A stretch of 64,000 bases of DNA, taken from assembly GCA_947650285.1 (NCBI GenBank), contig CANTFL010001198.1, positions 372,001-436,000 on the forward strand. Reading direction: 5' to 3'. Position numbers and translations under genes: made by a program. Positions 1 to 10,587 of this stretch are shown piece after piece (within the stretch, counting starts at the first letter, position 1; every line of letters begins with the position of its first letter). Under the pieces are notes generated by a model. It saw only the letters and a program-made list of their open reading frames with translations. It had not been told where the DNA came from and ran no database searches. This DNA comes from Hyaloperonospora brassicae. Taxonomy: Eukaryota; Oomycota; Peronosporomycetes; Peronosporales; Peronosporaceae.

Positions 1-1723
1 TGTTCTTCGCAATGACGGACCATTATCACAGTGCTTTGTCCGATCGTCACACATTCTCAAAAGTAGAAAGAGGCAATGTCGGTCCGCGCACCGGTATAGC
101 ATCGACTCTCGATGCGGCTGTGGTGACTAACCTTGGGAGTTTCCGACTGGCCACAACATCACGATATCGAGTGTTGGAAGCTCGCGTGTAGAACAAAGGC
201 ACTTGTGTGCGAAGAGGTTGAAGTAGAAGTGAATATATTACAGTGTTTACTTCGTTTGTTAACATTATAATCGAACATGCACTGCAAATTGACCATAACA
301 TGATTGCGTCCGTCTTCCCCCCATCTTGCAAGCCGTCGCCATGTCGTCCAACGGTCATGTCGCTACCTCGTCCCGCCACCTGGTCCATCACCATCCTGTC
401 ACGACACCTATCACTGTCGTTGCCTCGTCGCACCATCTGTCACCGTCGTAGCCTCGTCTCACCATCTGTCACCGTCGTAGCCTCGTCTCACCATCTGTCA
501 AAATGTTTGTGGACTCGACCAATCAGGTGTCACCGTCACATGTTCTATCCGTTGAACCTGTAGCATAACAATGACTGACAAGACGTTTCTAAACAGGCAT
601 TTCTAACATCGAGGTCGGTTGGCGTTGTATGTTGGATTGGGTGGGCGCAGGATGGAGAGTGAGCGATTGATTTTGGAATGTGGTGATGAAGCGCTCGAAG
701 CGTCCCTCGAAAATGCAGTCCAGGATATCGACGGATACAGTGACATTGCAAACAGACGCAAGAATTGGCGCATTACCAGACAGGAGCGCGGTCGTATATT
801 CGACGACGCGTGGTACTGTCGCACTGCACAGCTTACGAAGGCAGCCACGGACAGCTTGACCGGTGGGCTCACCGACAGCGTTTTTGCGGAAGCGAACCCA
901 CCTGTCGTCTAAGGGCTGGAATCCTGAAGTCAGTTCTATCGACAACAACGCTTACGAGCGATAGCTTCATGCACTCTTTCCGTGAGTGCTTCCACTAACA
1001 GACTCTTTTCAGTGCTGTTCGAGAGTGTCGCTAGTTTAGTGTCATTGTTACTGTTTCTTGCATACTGAATAACATGCAGTGCGGTATTGGACTACGAAGA
1101 CAAGACAGTACCAAGGTTTGTCTATTATGAAGCTGTGAGCTTGAAGCGTTTTTCCGTAGGCAGTTTCAACAGGAGCATGCCCACTTTACACGCGTGTGCA
1201 CCAGTCACATCAGCACGCTCGTATTCTCCTCAGGCGGTGGCGGCGCAGAGCAGTGGGTGGATGCCCAGCGCGCCATCAAATGAAACGATGTGGCCGCATT
1301 GTTTCGTTCCAAGTCGCGGGCGTGGAAGTGTTTGCTGAACACTCGTTACTTCTGCATCCACAATACCTCGTACAGGACAACGGAACAGAGCAAAGGTGTC
1401 TCGCAAACTTTGCTACCCGACGTGTTCATTTCGATCGAGTGCCCAAAAAGTTGACTGCGTTTAACTTGTAAGCGCGTTACCACTCGAGGCATTTTATACG
1501 AAATGTGCGACAAGGCAGCTCAGTACGTCGTCTGTGAGAAACAACAATCTGGATCCGGCGTCAAAGGGTTTTGCGCTTAGGACACGTGCGGGGATCTCTG
1601 GTTAACACGAAAAGCTGGTCGGTCAGTGTACCCGCCACAAACACGACAGGCCAATCGTAACCCTGGGCTACACTCGGTTACGCACGTGCGACCATCACTC
1701 TGCACACAAAGTCACCCACTGCC
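1..1723. other. 5-prime intergenic stretch, no supported gene
   Basis: No open frame here carries a recognisable domain, and the overlapping short frames on both strands look like chance. The only structure seen is a short tandem repeat near 420-500. A terminal exon of a gene lying to the left cannot be excluded. Confidence 0.5.
420..500. repeat. 29-bp tandem repeat, about 2.8 copies
   Basis: The unit tagcctcgtctcaccatctg followed by tcaccgtcg recurs with period 29 (copies begin near 420, 449 and 478), with one or two mismatches. It lies in non-coding sequence. Confidence 0.8.
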
Positions 1724-4700
1724 ATGAGCAAAGTGCTGGCGTGGGGCGACGCGCTCTTTGTCGTGCGCTGCGAACGCGGAGAGCTCGCGATCCAGCGCGT
1801 GTGCGTCAGCGCAGAAGACAAGAAGGTCTCGCTACGTCCGTGCGACGTCAAGTGCGACGCCGCGCTGCCTCTGGACGCTCGTCTGGTCGCTGCCAACGAA
1901 GTCGAAGATCTTGAACTTGCAGTGTGCGTCAAGCGACTGCTCTCATGTCTCTTTTGAGCTGTCTAAATGGACCTGTCGCTCTTCCGTGTCGCTCGTCGTC
2001 TTTGCTCTGTCCCGCAGGCGCTGTGCTGTGCTGGTGTTCCTATCGTCCCAAAAAGACTATCGAGCGACAAACGACTCGAGAGCTTCGAGTCCGTCGGCTG
2101 CTCTTCACTCACGTCGACGACCGATGACAAAGGCGCAAGACGCACTTGCGCCCAGTGCTATTGCTGACGCTGAGATGCCGCTGAAAAAGTGGCTGACTGT
2201 CTGTGTTCTGGACGAGACTGGGGAGAAGGACGAGATGCGCTGTGTGCGGCTCTTGCACGCGGAAACAAGTTCTCTAGTCGTTGACTGCGGCGATGCTACA
2301 ACGGAAGGAAAAGAAGACGAAGTGCTGCAGGTTTTTCTGGTTGATGGACCACACGCGCTGCTTTTCGAACGTCGTTCGCAGCGAGCGACAGTGTTACAAC
2401 TGTCAAAAGCAGCGCTAGGAAGCAACTTGTTTGGCTTGCGCAGATGGAATATTGATCTCGATGCGGTGCACGGCACCCCAGGCGACGCTCGGGCAGCTGT
2501 CGATGTTGTGTCGTGTACATATGTGTCCGAAGTGCATAGTGTTCGACCGCATATGCTCATTCATATGCAAGAGCTGCTGTCAAGTTGTTCCCCTACTGGG
2601 TAAGTGAACCTGAATGACTGTTGCGTCACATTTCTACCGCGAGTGCAGTGTTTACGCTCTGTGATGATATTGTTTTGTGGCTAGCGAACGCCACGCTTGG
2701 ATCGTTGTGGACATGGATCGAGACGATGGCGAGTGTGCCAGTCGGATAAAAGAATTGTCAATGTGCCACTACCTACCTACATTTCCCTCGATTGCAGAGT
2801 GCATCGGATCAGTGTCAAAGCCTGAGCAAATATCGTGTTGCTGTTTCGTTTCCAAGTTGAGTGGTTGGAATTTCGTCGAAGCAGCCTCTTACGATACTGA
2901 TGCATTCACTTGGGATCAGGGATCAAGAAATCGGTCGATCGCGACGGACGTATGTGTGCCGACGCTAGTGATCACTGGTACAACGAGTAATACGATTTAT
3001 GTCCACGAAAATGGAATTTTGCTCGCCTCCTACGTGCTGCCTTCTCGACCGGCTGAAATGTACGCACAAGGTAGATATTGTTGATATTGTCGATTGTCAC
3101 CGTTACGGTAGCTGATAGACGTGCTGTTGTATCAGGTGGCCCTTAGGTGGAGATAACGTCGAGCAGCACCATGTACTCTGTGTGCGCTGTGACGACGAAA
3201 CTCGTTCGTTCTACATGCTTGAGCTTCGCAGCAAATTGCACGAGGCGTCCATCAAGCTACTACTATGTACGGCTATTCGTTCTGGTTGCCCGTGTTGCAG
3301 ATTCTAAAACTAACAAGGTCTTATTGCAATTTGATAGCGTTCAAGCATGTAGGTTTCGTGCGCGTCAGCAGTTTTACGAGTGCATCAGTATTGCCCCAAG
3401 TCCTTCTACTGAACGATGTCAAAAAGCGTTCTGACTTGAGCGAAGTGGGCGCCGACGAATCTTTGGACCACAATCAGCTTGTAAAGCGCAGTGTCCTTGT
3501 TTCGCAGACAACATCACCATCAGGTTATATGCTATCCTGTTGTCGACTAAGACTACGTGAAGAAGAGAAAGCCAGGCGCGACGTACGCTCTCGTAAACGG
3601 TCTCACAACAACGAGATCATCAGTCATGCTGATGTCGAGGCAGAACCATTCTGCTACATCGAGCGCACCCAAAAGGCCTCGTCTCGTGACAGAAGCCTGA
3701 AGAACTTTAAGTCTGCAATTGATGGCGCATCTCGTGGATCAACTGCTTCGCATGCGCAGCTCGGCAAACTCGCGAGCTCTCTCTCTGCGCGCTTGGTCAA
3801 TGGGTTACAGGAGATGAAACGATTGCAAACCATTGTAAGCGATAAGGTCTCGCTGGTCCGCCGACTCAATCAGCTTCTTGTACAGCTGTGGCTACAGCTA
3901 CAAGGCGGGTATCCGAGCACAGAACGTTCACTCTTGATGCCACATGTTTCAGCCCGAAAGGATGATAGTCGCCGCCCAGTTTGTGTGGAAATGGAAACGA
4001 TTGTAAGCGGGACTACTGTCCCCCGAGCTGGTATGAAAGTCGAACCGATCAAGCATGATCTAGGGTCGGCATCGGGAGACCTGAAGCTGGAGCAGCAAGT
4101 ATCATTGGAGCAGTTTGACGTGCTTGAATACGTGCCGTCGTCGTCACTTTTTCACGCTGAAGTTGTCGTGAAGAACCTATCTGACATTGCGCTGTACGAT
4201 AGTTTTGTTGTGATGACCGCGCCGAATGGGCGAAACGTGCGTGCACGAGGCGGCTGGTGCTCTAGCTCAGTGGTACCTGTGCTGCGCCTGAAAGAACGTG
4301 AAGCCCGATATCAGCTGCAGTTTCAGCTTGCATCAGCACACCTTCGGGAGCGGAAACCATTCGATCTAGTGCTATGGTTGCATTGGAGAGCCTCGCCTGA
4401 CGATCGTGTCTCTAGCACGACTCCAGCCTGGCATCCAAGTGAGTCAACATCAGCCATTGCGTCAGTCAGCATCGATCTAGATGGCCTGTTTGGCATCGGT
4501 GGCGAGTTAATGAATACAGTGAGGAGCAGACGGAGCAGAAACAGAAGCCACATCGACGGTAGGCACTCGTTCTGGTTTGAGATAGTTAGCACTGACGCTG
4601 ACGCCGTTCCATACTCTGACGATGCTATCTGTAGATACGAATCAACTGCTTTTCATCTCATCCGGATCCAATCTGGAAGCATGGTTTGGACGGCCGAGTT

Positions 4701-5131
4701 CAGGTGTACTACTCACTTCCGTTGGTTCTGTCGTCCGGCCAACTTGTGCCCTAGTAAGCTTAAAAGCGAGACCCCACGAATCGATGCTGTACGAATTGGG
4801 CAGGATCATTGCAAGCCTTCCGCCAGACGTTTATGCAATGCTCAACCCCTTTCATCATTCCCATTTGCGAGCGCTTCAGCGTTTGTTGCGCTCCATGCGC
4901 CGAGAGATTCTCGCTGTTTCCTCACAAGGAAGAGACGATGCAGATACGAATCAAGGTTTGGAGGCAGAGCAGAAGGAGCGAATGTCGAAAGCGGACGGTC
5001 GCGATGTAGTGCCGATGGGCCGCGCGACACAACGTGATACAGACTTTCAAGCCACTCGGTTGCTCCATGGTCTGCAGAAACGTGTTGACTTCCACTCGAT
5101 GTGGTTTGACGCGACCGCGAGCAACGGCTAG
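1724..5131 (+). CDS. FANCB/FAAP100-like protein (tentative), six exons, about 996 aa
   Basis: Six exons join in phase: 1724-1923, 2018-2599, 2685-3070, 3147-3266, 3353-4558, 4635-5131, with five GT-AG introns of 76-94 nt. The sum is exactly divisible by three and has no internal stop. No catalytic motif is visible. The N-terminal half reads as repeated beta-strand segments (for example IDLDAVHGTPGD, VLCVRCDDETRSFYMLELR). A helical stretch with heptad character follows (about residues 560-620, LQEMKRLQTIVSDKVSLVRRL). Next come a beta-sandwich-like region (VVVKNLSDIALYDSFVV; PFDLVLWLHW) and a final alpha/beta module. Propeller, coiled coil, beta-sandwich and C-terminal domain is the order described for FANCB and FAAP100 of the Fanconi core complex (about 860-880 aa in human). 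The functional call is inference from architecture and weak resemblance; the gene model is firmer. The start is the first ATG of the open frame. The stop lies 54 bp from the stop of the convergent GRAM-VASt gene. Confidence 0.5.
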
Positions 5132-5185
5132 TTTTTACACATGCGAAGGGATGAGTAAGAACGTTTCAATTTCAACTTAGCGTTG

Positions 5186-7515
5186 TCAAAGCACCTGAGA
5201 AGACTGTGCTGCCATCGGACAAGTTCCCGCCTGAAGACTAGCAAGCTGCTTCTGGAGGTTAACGATGAGCCGAGTGTTCTCCAGCAACGATTGTTCCACG
5301 TTTGAAAAGGTCGTATGCAGATGCAAGATTGTCATAAGCAGAATCGATACCAGGATCCACGGAAACACTTTTGCAGCAGCAGTACAAACAAGAGGACCGT
5401 ACGGCAGTATCGCACCTGCAACGCCACGGTGGTTGTGCCCAAGCTTGCCTCGGCCGTGATGTCTCACCACAGCCCCGCGATCCTTTCCGCTAGTCTCCTG
5501 CAGTGCCATTTGCTTTAAGCAAGTGCTTGGCGCCAAAGAACTCTTCGACGTACAGCTCACTGCATCATCACGATCCCTTGAGTCGAGAAACGCCTTGGCC
5601 ATTCCAACCCACTTTTCCCACTTCGCACGGTTGTCACTGATAGCACGGGCTTCGATGGTTTTCTTCCAGAACGTTGACTTGCCAAAGACCACCTGGTACA
5701 AACAAGAGAACATCAGAATCAGTGCACTTCATGTCGCTGCTGTTGGCTTGTACCTTACACACACCTTTAGCTCAATGTATACTTCGCAGAAATTGGCTTT
5801 GGCTGAGTGTGGCACGATGGTCCATCGATCTTCCACACTAAAATAATCGCCATATGGAATGTCCACAAGTCGAGTCGAGCTCTCGACGACGCGCACCCCG
5901 TGCTCTTTTTCTTTCATGCACTGCAGCTAGAATGAATGACGTCGACAGCACGTTAGTTCATGTGAACATCCTGGATATAAAACACTTGTCCACAACATTA
6001 CCACGTCAACTTGCGATGACTTGGGGCCGATTGGAGCATCGATCGGCACTCGGAACTGCAACGATCGCGTTGTCCCTGTCGTCGCACCACGTTTTAGTCC
6101 ATGCACGTGATGTTCATATGATATCATCAACAACGAGAGTATGCTAGTCTTGACACAATGCACATGTACCGAAAGATTTTCCGCCTTCTGCCGGAGTTAT
6201 CCAAGGGTTCACGGTTATATCGGTTGAGCCAATTCGTTCAGCAAACTTATCCAGTCCGAACGGTGCGTTGTCCACGCAAAATGTCTGCACAAAAGTGTCT
6301 ACCGACACTGGGAATACCTCATCGAAAATCCGAGTCATCGATATATCCTTTGGTGCAATCGAACCCGTGTCCAAGACCACACTGCGCCGACGTGGTGTCG
6401 CACAAATGGTGTAATTATCATCACCCTCATTCTCTCTTTCCGCAGCGGTCACGGTTTCGTTGACACCAGCTGTCGAGACGCTATTCGAGGAAACAACACC
6501 TTCCCCGTGCTGCTCTACTCCTTCCTCTCCCTGTCTCTCTTCTTTTTCTTTTCCTTCTTCTGCAGCATCTTGATCGTAGCATACGCTTGTTGCTGAGGAT
6601 GGCGATGATGAAAAGGGAGACAGTAGTCCCCTAGCAGCAGAAGGCGGTCGTCGTTTCGAGCCGTGCAATGTCTCCTCGCCTACTGTAGATAGACACAACT
6701 CCTGTAGCACTCGATCACGCGTTTTGACAATGAGATCATAACAAGAGTCGCGGTTGTTGCCCCAGAAACTCGTGAACGTGTACTCGTCCTTGTCAAACGT
6801 CACAAGACGGATCGCGTGCTGAAACACCATGGTCGTTGTCTTCTCGAGCTCACGAATCGACTCGTACGGAATCAGAATCTGCACGAGAAGCAAACAACCA
6901 GAAGCAACACGCACACAGCTCGGCTCAGCATCGTGTTTCGACCGTCGAAAGCACGGAGCGAGCTGACGAAAAGTACACCTGACACGTCTCAAGCAAGCAA
7001 TTGACCGCTATTTCGTCTTTTGACGGCATATCCACACCTTTCGCTCCCGACCAAAGACGTTCGAGTAGAAACACACGTGTGAGCTCGTTGGGTACATCCG
7101 TCCGTGCATTGCCAGCGTCGACGCAATCGCACACGAGAAATCTGTCGACAGCAAGCACGAGAGGGTGAGACGCCGATGAAAACAATGGGCACATAAAAGT
7201 TGCAACGCCGGGCGCGCGTTTTCAATCCACTCCGTCAGAGCGCCTGCCCAGCGACCGCCACGACATAATGACGTGCGGGCCGTCCGTTTGTCTGTCTGTA
7301 CCTTTGTAGAACTGCGTCGACTCGGGCAGGTCGAAGATCATGCAAATCACTTGGACCCGTACGCGCTCCTGTTCCTTCTCTTCGTCGCACTTTCCCAGCG
7401 GCAGAAAGTCGTGGTCCAGGGGCAAATTCAGACGGGGTCGGCTGGGAGCGCACGTGCTGCTCGACGAGAACTCGTCGCTGGGCGGGCGGCGACTGCACTG
7501 CGGGGAGGAGCTCAT
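5186..7515 (-). CDS. GRAM-VASt domain membrane protein (Aster/Lam/GRAMD1-like sterol transfer)
   Basis: Six exons on the minus strand: 7515-7302, 7141-7038, 6878-6170, 6075-6002, 5926-5765, 5692-5186. All junctions are GT-AG and in phase, giving 589 aa. The GRAM domain spans about residues 60-145 (FDLPESTQFYK, then DFSCAIA, HGRMYPTSSHVCFYSNVFG, ILIPYESIRELEK). An acidic linker rich in E/G/S follows. A VASt (StAR-related) domain spans about 284-450 (ISMTRIFDEVFPVS, FRVPIDAPIGPKSS, RLVDIPYGDYFSVEDRW, STFWKKTIEARA). A hydrophobic segment at about 526-550 (VFPWILVSILLMTILHL) is the predicted membrane anchor, followed by a short amphipathic tail. Family members sit in the ER at contact sites with the plasma membrane and move sterols between leaflets; GRAM senses acidic lipid and VASt binds sterol. 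The family call is firm; the substrate is inferred. A further 5-prime exon cannot be ruled out. Confidence 0.87.
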
Positions 7516-8130
7516 GGTCTGTATACACGTACGCGTGTGGTCAGACAGACGGTACTGAACGCTGCTGTGTGTTGGCAGCGGACGCGGACGAGGAACGCGT
7601 CGACAGGTTGGGCCGCGCTGAGACGAGAGCTCGGAAGGCGTTGCGGGGTCACTTGCAAGGTAACATGGCTACATTTGAGACTGTAGAACTTGGTACTGCG
7701 AGGTGGCCGCAACTTATTAGTATTGGGATTGCATCGAGAATCACAGATTCGAAGACTGGCTCGACATCTCGAGCGCCCGGCAGTTGGTTAAAAGAACGAC
7801 AAAGCGGTTCGCACTCGGCTGTATTCACTTCGAAGGGATCTGTCGATAGGAGATTGATTGCATGAGGCGGCAGTCGAGCTCTGTAATCCTAGCAAACCAC
7901 TGCTGGTGACAAACGACCGAACGATAGCGGGGAGGCACAAATGTAATTTGCATGACACACGTCCACAGCAGCGAGTGATGAACGACGACATTATGCTGAG
8001 TGCTTTGTGCTTGACAATGATAGTCGCAATGGAAATGAGCGCCTTCCAAGTACGTACTCGGCCTCGATCGTTCCAAGCGGCAAAAATAGCCATCATATGG
8101 CAAAGACAATCGCCACTGCAAGCCGGTTGT
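7516..8130. other. Intergenic spacer between two minus-strand genes
   Basis: No supported gene. It holds the upstream region of the GRAM-VASt gene and the 3-prime flank of the SR-rich gene. A minus-strand frame at 7712-7512 has no recognisable domain and could be 5-prime UTR or an undetected leader exon. Confidence 0.45.
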
Positions 8131-9198
8131 TCAGCGCTTGAAGCGCGGATCCTCCTCCACCTTGTTGAGAATCTGCTCGAGACGACGAGCCTCTCCGACG
8201 TTACCCGACTTGTACATCAGTTGCATCTGCGACCGAAGGCGCTCCTGCTCGCGCATGGCCTCGATCTTGTCCTTATCCATGAGCTGCAGCACAAGACGAA
8301 ACTCCTCTTGCTCTTTTTTCCCGCGCGCATCCAGACGCTCACGGCGCACGCGCTCTTCATCGGCTACCGCATCCAGTGCCTTGACCGAAGACGCTTTTTT
8401 CTGCTTGTCAAACGCTTTGCGCTGCTGCTTCTGGTACTGCTCCATCTCGTACTTCTCGATATCGTAGTACTTCTTGTGCGGCATTGTGCACGTGTTGTAG
8501 TCCTCCATGTACTCCTTAAAGAGCTCCATGGCCTCCCACTTGGGCCCATTGAACGCGCCCATTTTCTTCACATCGCGAAGCCACGCGTGAAACGACACGC
8601 TCTTGCGATGGAAGTCGGACTCGCGCAAGATGCCGTACTTGCCGTACTCGTCCTGGTCCACCGCGAGCTTCCTACCTCCATCCTTCTTCCTCTTCTTCTC
8701 CTTCTTCTCCTTCTTTTTCTTCTTCTTCTTGTCATCTTTTGATCTTCTCGACTTGTGCCGTCGCTTCCGCTGCACTCGCTCGTCCTCCGAAGTATCAGAG
8801 CTGTCAGAGCTATCGGAGCTCTTCGACTCAGCTGCCGAAGACGCGGACGACGAGCGGTCCCGACGACGACGGCGGTCCCGACCATGCGATGACGTCTCCC
8901 TCCTCCGCCTTTTCTTCTTCTTCGTCTTCGTCGTCGTTGCCGCATCGCTCTCAGCGTCAGAGCCGCTCCTGTCCGAGTCCACGACCGTCCACATACGCGC
9001 TCGAGCGGCGACGTGCTCTCGGTTCGCGAGCTTCAGCTGCTCCGATCCGTCGGCTGCTCCCGCCAGCTCTTGATCCGACTCGTACGTCCGCTCGTGGCAG
9101 TGCTCATGAAGACGATGACGACGGCGGCGTCGGCTCGCGCTTCTGCTCCTGCGCCGGCTGCGGCTGCGGCTCGTGTCGCGTCGCGGTCGGTCGCTCAT
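8131..9198 (-). CDS. SR-rich, Lys/Arg-rich nuclear protein (SCI1/NKAPD1-like core)
   Basis: Single exon of 355 aa from the ATG at 9198; an in-frame ATG at 9228 would add ten residues. The start at 9198 is preferred because it gives MSDRPRRDTSRSRSRRR, a normal SR-type N-terminus. Domain order: RS/RD-rich region (about 1-40), a short less-charged stretch, a second basic and serine-rich region including poly-Lys runs (KKKKKKEKKEKKRKKDGG), then a folded core with FHAWLRDVKKMG, KWEAMELFKEYMEDYN and MPHKKYYDIEKYEMEQY, and a long charged helix to the C-terminus. The core resembles the W-L-x3-K / F-x2-YN / YY pattern of SCI1/NKAPD1 proteins, which associate with splicing and cell-cycle control. It shares a 134-bp divergent intergenic region with a SWAP-family splicing gene, which fits an RNA-processing role. 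The nuclear location is inferred from composition; the family assignment is tentative. Confidence 0.72.
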   Translation of the reverse strand: MSDRPRRDTSRSRSRRRSRSASRRRRRHRLHEHCHERTYESDQELAGAADGSEQLKLANREHVAARARMWTVVDSDRSGSDAESDAATTTKTKKKKRRRRETSSHGRDRRRRRDRSSSASSAAESKSSDSSDSSDTSEDERVQRKRRHKSRRSKDDKKKKKKKEKKEKKRKKDGGRKLAVDQDEYGKYGILRESDFHRKSVSFHAWLRDVKKMGAFNGPKWEAMELFKEYMEDYNTCTMPHKKYYDIEKYEMEQYQKQQRKAFDKQKKASSVKALDAVADEERVRRERLDARGKKEQEEFRLVLQLMDKDKIEAMREQERLRSQMQLMYKSGNVGEARRLEQILNKVEEDPRFKR

Positions 9199-9332
9199 GC
9201 TCTCGTGTGTGCCCCGACACGAGTACAAGAGCAGCGACAGTTAGAGAGCAGCAAATAATGACCGCCACGGGCTGATCAATCGACAATATCGATATCCGTT
9301 CGAGTGGATTTTATCCATTCCAGCAACAACGA
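9199..9332. promoter_or_regulatory. Short divergent promoter between SR-rich gene and SWAP gene
   Basis: Only 134 bp separate the two start codons (104 bp if the upstream ATG of the SR-rich gene is used). Both transcripts must start inside this interval or inside each other's 5-prime region. No precise initiator was identified. Confidence 0.6.
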
Positions 9333-10273
9333 ATGCCCGTGACAAAAAAGCGCGACGGGGCCAACGGTCTGGCGCTGGGAGCCCGTGGCTACCGCTGCCA
9401 CGTGTTTGACGACCCCGAGACGGCGTGGGCGCTCCATCAAGAGACGCATCTGATCGCGTGGCAGGGGCAGAAAGACAGCGACCTGCTCGTCGACCGCTTT
9501 GATGCTCGGAACCTGCTGGACGACCGGCGGCAGTTCCGCCAACTGAAAAAGAGGAAGCGACGAGCGTCTCAAGACGGACATTTGGACGCTAACGGAGGAC
9601 AAAACATGGGTACAGCAAACGAGACGATCGAGACGAAGCACCAGCAGGAGATTCATCGTCTTCGCTTTGGCGAGTACGCCGTGGAATTCCCGCGGTCGGA
9701 AGACGTGGTCGTAAACCGGTTCCCGTACCTGTATCCGGACGATGAGAAAAGTGACCAAACGAGCGATGACGAAGCGTTCGAACCGCCATGGGCGGTACCG
9801 GATCACCTGGTTGTGGTATGAAGCCATGTGACAAGTGGATGGCATGCTGCTGTTGCTGACGAATTGATGACGAATTGATGACTGCTGTATTGACGTGGTG
9901 AATCTAGCCCAAGACCAAGAAGCGACATGCTATTCTCGCAGCTACAGCTAACAAGGTTCGCGAGCATCCACAGCTAGAGGCTATGCTGAAGGTAGTTGTT
10001 GCCGTGCTAGGTTGGACAGGAGCTTCCGGTGTCTTCAGTGGAATACCGAGCGAGGCTGGGGTTGAAGTTGCTGCTAACAAAGTGCATTTATTGTAGGTCA
10101 AGCTTGGTGCGAACGCCAAGTTTCGTTTCTTGGATGTTTCGCATGATTTGTACGGCTACTATTGCTTCGTGCGCGACGAGAACCCTCAGCCTATGTCAGC
10201 GAAGAAAACGGGTGTTGGAGTGTCGCTTCTGGGAGAGGAGTACGACGACGATGTGGGTTCATGCAATATGTGA
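9333..10273 (+). CDS. SWAP-family splicing regulator: DRY_EERY domain plus SURP-like module, three exons
   Basis: Exons 9333-9815, 9908-9991 and 10097-10273 join through GT-AG introns of 92 and 105 nt, all phase 0, giving 247 aa. The N-terminal domain (about residues 15-130) matches the suppressor-of-white-apricot N-terminal (DRY_EERY) family: GARGYRCHVFDD, THLIAWQGQ, LLVDRFDARNLLDD. Exons 2 and 3 encode a SURP-like sequence: VREHPQLEAMLK followed by LGANAKFRFLDVSHDLYGYY, matching the helix and the F-x-FL-x(n)-YY signature of SURP modules. The two-domain order matches the N-terminal part of SFSWAP, whose proteins bind RNA and control alternative splicing in the nucleus. The C-terminus is less certain. 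A donor near GATGTGGG (about 10252) with an acceptor near 10343 could add a short acidic or polar exon instead of stopping at 10273. Exons 2 and 3 are easily missed because they are short. Confidence 0.78.
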
Positions 10274-10587
10274 GGTGCATGTGCTTTGCTTGTGTGTTTG
10301 ACGAGGGTGACGGACGGTGTGGCGTGGTGTGTCTATGTGTCTAGCAGAGTGGTGAAGAGAAGACAAGCACACACGATGAGTCGTGTACAGACGCAGCTAG
10401 CTGAAGAAGACTGCTGTACATATACGTGAGGGCGAACGGGCATGTGTGGTTGCATCGCACGTGTTCTGACTTTATCTGTCGTAGTTCCCATCTACTACTC
10501 ACTCAATGAGACCCTAGCCACATATCTGCGCAAAACGATCGTGTGAAACATGCAGTGCACCGTTGACCGTACACGAGCGGCAGCTGC
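10274..10587. other. Convergent 3-prime intergenic interval
   Basis: This lies between the SWAP gene and the 3-prime end of the aspartyl-tRNA synthetase gene. It is TG-rich (many tgtg steps) and may hold 3-prime UTRs or an alternative last SWAP exon beginning near 10344. No other gene is seen. Confidence 0.4.

Noticed and set aside
589..948. Overlapping frames on both strands at 589-948
   Set aside because: 119- and 97-codon frames lie opposite each other; neither shows a domain, a clear start context or a partner exon.
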